From: Oscillospiraceae bacterium
Lineage (GTDB): Bacteria > Bacillota > Clostridia > Oscillospirales > Oscillospiraceae
Assembly (NCBI GenBank): GCA_024404215.1
Contig: JAKSQI010000052.1
Span: forward strand, 1-9,305
DNA length: 9,305 nucleotides
Direction of reading: 5' to 3'
Both the position numbers and the translations under genes were made by a program. Positions 5,770 through 9,305 of this stretch are shown here, one piece after another (position 1 is the stretch's first letter; every line of letters starts with the position of its first letter). The notes beneath the pieces were generated by a model. It was not told the DNA's origin and ran no database searches. It saw only the letters and a list, made by a program, of their open reading frames with translations.

Positions 5770-6609
5770 ATGAGAAAGATTTTTCTCCTCCTTATGATAC
5801 TCATCTTTTGCGTTTTTACGGCAGTTGTAACCGGCTGCGGCGCCAAGGATGAGATAGTGATTGATCAAGCGGAAGATACCCCTATTGCTGCTGAGCCTTC
5901 GGCAGAAGCAGACATTCCTGAAACTCCGGCAGAAGTGCCTGAGGAAGAGTCTCCGGCAGAGGAAACGAATTCAGGAACGGTTGAGGTATTTATCAGCATT
6001 GCCGATGCCGGCACACTCGTCCTGAATAATGAGCCGCTCGCGGTTGAGGATTCGGACAGGGACGGCATGGTTACCGTGGACGAGGTATTGCTGGCAGCCC
6101 ATGCGGCCTTCTACAGAGGGGGCATAAAGGGTTATGCTACAGAAGACCTTGGTAAATACGGGCAGTGCATTTCACGCCTTTGGGGTGTAGACAATGGCGG
6201 CTTTTATGGCTTCCATGTAAATGACAATCTAGATTTTACCGGAGAGGAGCAATTGAGCGACCCGGTGCTTCCTCAGGATTGTGTTTATGCTTATTCCTTT
6301 CAGGATTTGTTAACCTGGTCCGATATCTACAGCTATATAGTCGGTGACATTCAAACTGCCGAGGACGGCAGCTGCTTCTATCAGGGGCAGCTGATGACCC
6401 TGGAGCGGGATGAGTTTCAGCAGCAAGTACGGCTTCCCCTTTCCGGTGCTGAGATATTGGTAAATGGTGAAAAGTCCGGTGTTTTTACAGATGAGAGCGG
6501 TTGCTTTGTGCTTCCTCTTTCAGCTGATGGCAGTTATGAGCTATCTGCACAGGCTGCCGACCTGATTTTGATTCCCCCGGTCTGTCGTTTTGACTGTACC
6601 GTAGGATAA
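5770..6609 (+). CDS. Surface lipoprotein with EF-hand-like loop and DUF4430/transcobalamin-like domain
   Basis: From the ATG at 5770 (ribosome site GAGGG five bases before it) the protein has 279 residues. It begins with a lipoprotein signal: a basic start MRK, a hydrophobic core, and the lipobox VVTGC with C23 as the lipidated residue. A Pro/Glu/Ala-rich spacer (about 24-68) would hold the rest away from the membrane. Residues 70 to about 190 resemble the DUF4430/transcobalamin C-terminal-like domain, including the pattern GFYGFHVND. This region also holds a complete EF-hand loop, DSDRDGMVTVDE (94-105). The tail (about 222-262) looks like a small beta-sandwich of the carboxypeptidase-regulatory type (AEILVNGEKSG...TDESGCF). 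Control by a cobalamin riboswitch and the following cob genes suggest corrinoid capture at the cell surface. The domain match is by eye. An upstream in-frame GTG (5728) is possible but would add residues before the signal peptide. Confidence 0.82.
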   Translation: MRKIFLLLMILIFCVFTAVVTGCGAKDEIVIDQAEDTPIAAEPSAEADIPETPAEVPEEESPAEETNSGTVEVFISIADAGTLVLNNEPLAVEDSDRDGMVTVDEVLLAAHAAFYRGGIKGYATEDLGKYGQCISRLWGVDNGGFYGFHVNDNLDFTGEEQLSDPVLPQDCVYAYSFQDLLTWSDIYSYIVGDIQTAEDGSCFYQGQLMTLERDEFQQQVRLPLSGAEILVNGEKSGVFTDESGCFVLPLSADGSYELSAQAADLILIPPVCRFDCTVG

Positions 6610-6631
6610 TTCCTCTTTATCTTTAATCTTT

Positions 6632-6675
6632 GACCCCAAAAAGGGAGGCAGTACGCGGCCTCCCTTTTTGGGGTC
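6632..6675 (+). terminator. Intrinsic terminator after the lipoprotein gene
   Basis: GACCCCAAAAAGGGAGGC (6632-6649) pairs perfectly over 18 bp with 6658-6675 around an eight-base loop. The core is GGGAGGC/GCCTCCC followed by TTTTT. Because the A run pairs with the T run, it can act in either direction. It starts 22 bp after the lipoprotein stop, so cobT expression would need read-through or its own weak promoter. In the 80 bp from here to cobT I see no clear promoter, only a short inverted repeat GAACAG-C-CTGTTC (6717-6729). Confidence 0.88.
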
Positions 6676-6755
6676 TGTTATCTGAATTATGTTAACCTGG
6701 ACGGGCTGCAGTCAAAGAACAGCCTGTTCAGAAGAAAAAGAAAAGAGGAAAAGCA

Positions 6756-7862
6756 ATGGAGTATACCGAACGGGCATTAAAAGAAGTGATTGCCGGGGTT
6801 CAGCCGGCGGATAGAGAAGTTATGGCCAAAGCGGAGAAGCGGCAGGCAGAGCTTGCCAAGCCCCCAGGAAGCCTTGGCAAGCTGGAATCCATTTCCATTC
6901 AGATGGCTGGTATTACCGGAAGTCTGAACAATCGCATTGAAAAGAAGCGGGTTTTGGTTTTTGCCGCCGATAACGGCGTTTGGGAGGAAGGGGTTGCTTC
7001 CTCACCTCAGTCCGTTACCATGGCTCAGACGGTAAACCTAACCAAGGGACTTACCGGCTGCGGAACTCTTTGCGGCCATTTTGGCGTGGACCTGCAGGTG
7101 TGGGACATGGGCGTAAAGCTGCCCTATCGCTGTGAGGCGGTTATTAACCGCAGTATAGCCAAAGGAACCAAAAACCTATATCGGGAACCGGCCATGACCC
7201 GAGCTCAGGCGGTGCAGGCCTTGATGACGGGAGTTGAAGCAGCAGAACGTTCCTGTCAAGAGGGTATGCACATTTTGGGCATTGGAGAAATGGGCATTTG
7301 CAACACCACTACCTCATCGGCTGTGCTGGCGGCCCTCCTTGGTACGGATGCGGCAGCTGTTACCGGACGAGGAGGCGGTTTGACGGATGCTGCCTTTGAG
7401 AAGAAAAAAAGGGTGATTGATGAGGCTCTTGCTTTGCACAGGCTTGACAGAAATGACCCGGTAGACGTGTTGAGCAAGGTAGGTGGCTTTGACCTGTCGG
7501 CCATGGCCGGTGCCTTTATCGGATGTGCCCGCTACCGCATTCCCGTGGTTGTGGATGGTTTTATTTCCATTGTCGCAGCGCTGGTGGCTGTACGGCTTTG
7601 CCCGGCTGTAAGGGACTATCTGATTCCCAGCCATGAATCCTTTGAAAAAGGCTATGCTTTAGCATGCCGAGAACTGGGCTTTGAGGCCTATTTGAATTTG
7701 GGCATGCGTTTGGGCGAAGGAAGCGGCTGCCCCATTGCCTTTGAGATTGTTTCAGCTGCCTGCGCTATTTTGGATCATATGGCTACCTTTGCGGAAGCAG
7801 AAATTAACGACGATTACCTGGAGGACATCCGGGGTAAGGACAGTTTTACGGTGAATTCATGA
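6756..7862 (+). CDS. cobT: Nicotinate-nucleotide--dimethylbenzimidazole phosphoribosyltransferase
   Basis: CobT moves the phosphoribosyl group of nicotinate mononucleotide to a lower-ligand base such as 5,6-dimethylbenzimidazole, forming alpha-ribazole phosphate for the nucleotide loop of cobalamin. The 368-residue protein is close to the usual length (about 350). It has the family motifs KPPGSLG (36-42), GEMGICNTTT (177-186), GRGGGLTD (204-211), KVGGFD (241-246), PSHES (291-295), and MRLGEGSG (317-324), whose glutamate E321 is the expected catalytic base. The start follows an AGAGGA site (6744-6749). The gene ends in an ATGA overlap with cobU, which points to coupled translation. Some clostridial homologues use other bases, so the native lower ligand cannot be told from this sequence. 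Confidence 0.96.
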   Translation: MEYTERALKEVIAGVQPADREVMAKAEKRQAELAKPPGSLGKLESISIQMAGITGSLNNRIEKKRVLVFAADNGVWEEGVASSPQSVTMAQTVNLTKGLTGCGTLCGHFGVDLQVWDMGVKLPYRCEAVINRSIAKGTKNLYREPAMTRAQAVQALMTGVEAAERSCQEGMHILGIGEMGICNTTTSSAVLAALLGTDAAAVTGRGGGLTDAAFEKKKRVIDEALALHRLDRNDPVDVLSKVGGFDLSAMAGAFIGCARYRIPVVVDGFISIVAALVAVRLCPAVRDYLIPSHESFEKGYALACRELGFEAYLNLGMRLGEGSGCPIAFEIVSAACAILDHMATFAEAEINDDYLEDIRGKDSFTVNS

Positions 7863-8395
7863 TTTATTATCTTTCCGGCGGCTGCAAAAACGGCAAATCC
7901 ATGCTGGCACAGCGGCTATGTAAAAAAATGGCAGGGGATGGTCCCTTATACTATGTTGCCACCATGATACCGGGGGACGAGGAAGACCGTGCCCGCATCC
8001 GCAAGCATATTGCGGACCGAGAGGGCTGGGGCTTTGAGACCCTGGAGCAGGGGCGAAACCTTCCTGCTTGCCTGGAACGGGCGAACCCAAACGGAACCTT
8101 TTTGTTGGACAGTGTGACAGCCTTAATCGGCAATGAAATGTTTACTCGAGATGGCGGCTTTCATCCGGACTGCGGTGAAAAGGTAGCGGAGGATTTGGCG
8201 ACCTTTGTTCGCGGCGTTAAAAATGCCGTTTTAGTCAGCGATTTTATCTTTGGCGATGCTGAACGCTACGATGAGTGGACGGAGGCCTACCGCCGGGCAC
8301 TGGCACAGGCTGATCGCGTTGCTGCTTTGTGTGACACCGTTGTAGAGGTTTGTCTGGGGTATAATATGGTGCATAAAGGAGTTTTGGAACTGTGA
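7859..8395 (+). CDS. cobU: Adenosylcobinamide kinase / adenosylcobinamide-phosphate guanylyltransferase
   Basis: CobU phosphorylates adenosylcobinamide and then adds GMP to give adenosylcobinamide-GDP, the substrate of CobS. The 178-residue protein has the normal length and begins with the P-loop GGCKNGKS (7-14). YVATMIPGDEEDRARIRKH (32-50) carries the family's R-x-x-H pattern, with H50 the likely guanylylated histidine. The following W57 and E60-T61-L62-E63 fit the W-x-T-x-E pattern, and LLDSVTALIGN (82-92) matches the Walker B region. It differs from the enterobacterial type after residue 126, where VSNEVG is replaced by VSDFIFGDAERYDEW, a form I associate with clostridial proteins. The gene overlaps cobT by four bases and cobS by four bases (GTGA), so the three should be made together. 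Confidence 0.92.
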   Translation: MIYYLSGGCKNGKSMLAQRLCKKMAGDGPLYYVATMIPGDEEDRARIRKHIADREGWGFETLEQGRNLPACLERANPNGTFLLDSVTALIGNEMFTRDGGFHPDCGEKVAEDLATFVRGVKNAVLVSDFIFGDAERYDEWTEAYRRALAQADRVAALCDTVVEVCLGYNMVHKGVLEL

Positions 8396-9138
8396 AAAAA
8401 GTGATTACCGGCTTTTTTATGAGCTGGGGTATGTTTTGCGCCATACCCTGCCCGTTGAAAATATGGGATGAAAAAGCTAAGGGCTTCATGCTTCTGTTCC
8501 TGCCTGTCATTGGATTGATACTGGGGGCCATTTGGGCCTTATGTGCTTTTTTGCTTGGCTTGACCGGTCTGCCGGCCTTGCTGATAGCCGGCTTGCTGAC
8601 TATTGTCCCCTATCTGCTGACCGGCTTTATCCATTTGGATGGTTACATGGACTGCAGCGATGCCATTCTGTCCCGCCGTGATTTGCCGGAGCGTCGGCGC
8701 ATTTTGAAGGACAGCCATACCGGTGCCTTTGCCGTAATTGCCCTCTGTATTCTCATGCTGCTAACCTTTTCCTTTCTGTCAGCCTTTGACAGGGTCCGTT
8801 CCGTCTGGGTCATGCTCTTCATTCCGGCTGCAGTACGCTCGGTTTCGGCACTCTGTGTCATGAATCTAAAACCCATGGAAGGCAGCAGCTATCAGTATGT
8901 TCAGCCGGCCATTACGGACGGCTATCGGGTTGGCGCCTGGATTATCCTGGCTTTGCTGGCCGTTCTCCCGCTCCTCCTCTTTGGCCGTGAAGGCTTTTGT
9001 GCCCCGGTAGCCCAGTTGGCAGCCCTGCTGGCAGTGCTTTTCGGACGCCGCCAGCTGGACGGTATGAACGGTGACATATCCGGTTACGCCATTACCATCG
9101 GCGAGTGTGTTGGCATGCTGGCCTTGATTCTTTTGTAA
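8392..9138 (+). CDS. cobS: Adenosylcobinamide-GDP ribazoletransferase (cobalamin synthase)
   Basis: CobS is the integral membrane enzyme that joins adenosylcobinamide-GDP with alpha-ribazole (phosphate) to finish the cobalamin molecule. The 248-residue length is typical. The metal-binding motif HLDGYMDCSDA (81-91) is the classic HLDGxxDxxDA signature. It is followed by R-R-D-x-x-E-R-R and KDSHTGAFA (106-114), and a second conserved region GMNGDISGY (224-232) lies near the end. Several hydrophobic membrane segments are clear (about 33-57, 60-78, 112-131, 140-157, 181-198, 203-217, 233-248). The GTG start overlaps the cobU stop and has an AAAGGAG site (8375-8381) ten bases upstream. Confidence 0.96.
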   Translation: MKKVITGFFMSWGMFCAIPCPLKIWDEKAKGFMLLFLPVIGLILGAIWALCAFLLGLTGLPALLIAGLLTIVPYLLTGFIHLDGYMDCSDAILSRRDLPERRRILKDSHTGAFAVIALCILMLLTFSFLSAFDRVRSVWVMLFIPAAVRSVSALCVMNLKPMEGSSYQYVQPAITDGYRVGAWIILALLAVLPLLLFGREGFCAPVAQLAALLAVLFGRRQLDGMNGDISGYAITIGECVGMLALILL

Positions 9139-9154
9139 TACCCGGAGGTTTAAC

Positions 9155-9305
9155 ATGAAACTGATTGTAGGCGGTGCCTATCAAGGAAAAAGGGAATATG
9201 CGGTAAAAAGCCTGGGAATCCCGGAGGAAGCCATTGTAACCTGTACGGAAGATGGCCTGCCGGCTTTCACGGCGCCCTGTCTGGATAAGCTGGAAGAGTT
9301 GGTCC
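9155..9305 (+). CDS. Second CobU-like P-loop protein, N-terminal part (cut by window edge)
   Basis: The gene starts at an ATG with a good GGAGG site (9144-9148), 16 bp after the cobS stop. It is open to the right edge for 50 codons. The start MKLIVGGAYQGKREYAVK contains a P-loop of the CobU type (GGAYQGKRE). In the next 33 residues the R-x-x-H guanylylation motif seen in the first cobU is not present; instead there is VTCTEDGLPAFTAPCLDKLEE. It may be a divergent CobU paralogue that lacks one of the two activities, or a related nucleotide-binding protein of the pathway. The remainder is outside the window, so its function cannot be settled here. Confidence 0.8.
   Translation, partial: MKLIVGGAYQGKREYAVKSLGIPEEAIVTCTEDGLPAFTAPCLDKLEELV

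Noticed and set aside
6717..6729. GAACAG-C-CTGTTC as a LexA/SOS box
   Set aside because: The Gram-positive SOS box needs GAAC-N4-GTTC; here the spacing is five, and no promoter or SOS gene is nearby. It may be a chance repeat.
1..9305. CRISPR array, insertion sequence, tRNA or rRNA
   Set aside because: I looked for repeated spacers, transposase motifs with terminal repeats, and cloverleaf or rRNA sequence, and found none. The DUF5131 gene alone is not enough to call a prophage.

Overview
The window looks like chromosomal DNA from an anaerobic Gram-positive bacterium of the class Clostridia. The signs are strong AGGAGG-type ribosome binding sites, sigma-A-like promoters, a CsoR copper repressor with its TACCC-N5-GGGTA operators, a P-loop CobU variant beside CobS, and base composition a little above half G+C. 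No species can be named from the sequence alone.

Region 1 (1-1005, minus strand) is a two-component system. The response regulator gene overlaps the start of its sensor kinase gene, which runs off the left edge. Region 2 (1006-1245) is a divergent control region with a likely promoter for the regulator and a copper-responsive promoter. Two CsoR-type palindromes lie 31 bp apart, one between the -35 and -10 elements. Region 3 (1246-5284, plus strand) is a copper operon: a Cu+ export ATPase with one N-terminal and two duplicated C-terminal metal-binding domains, the CsoR repressor, a short CopZ-like chaperone with an extra CxxC, and a tightly coupled gene for a three-cysteine DUF5131 (phage Gp37/Gp68-type) protein of unknown function.

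Region 4 (5285-5769) has no gene but is dense with RNA control. It holds a near-consensus promoter, a compact cobalamin riboswitch with a recognisable B12 box, an antiterminator/terminator pair, and then an additional, unidentified rod-shaped RNA structure of about 130 nt. This leader of about 415 nt precedes a lipoprotein gene (5770-6609) with an EF-hand-like loop and a DUF4430-like/transcobalamin-C-like domain, a good candidate for a surface corrinoid-binding protein.

Region 5 (6632-9305) begins with a strong terminator hairpin. It is followed by the cobalamin lower-ligand assembly operon cobT-cobU-cobS and the start of a second CobU-like P-loop protein, cut by the right edge. The genes overlap or are closely spaced. 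Together they would activate the lower base, activate cobinamide, and join the two to finish cobalamin, which fits corrinoid salvage by the riboswitch-controlled lipoprotein.

The points most worth a second look are the riboswitch-controlled lipoprotein, the unexplained structured RNA between riboswitch and gene, the HMA domain duplication and chaperone variant in the copper operon, and the DUF5131 gene attached to it.
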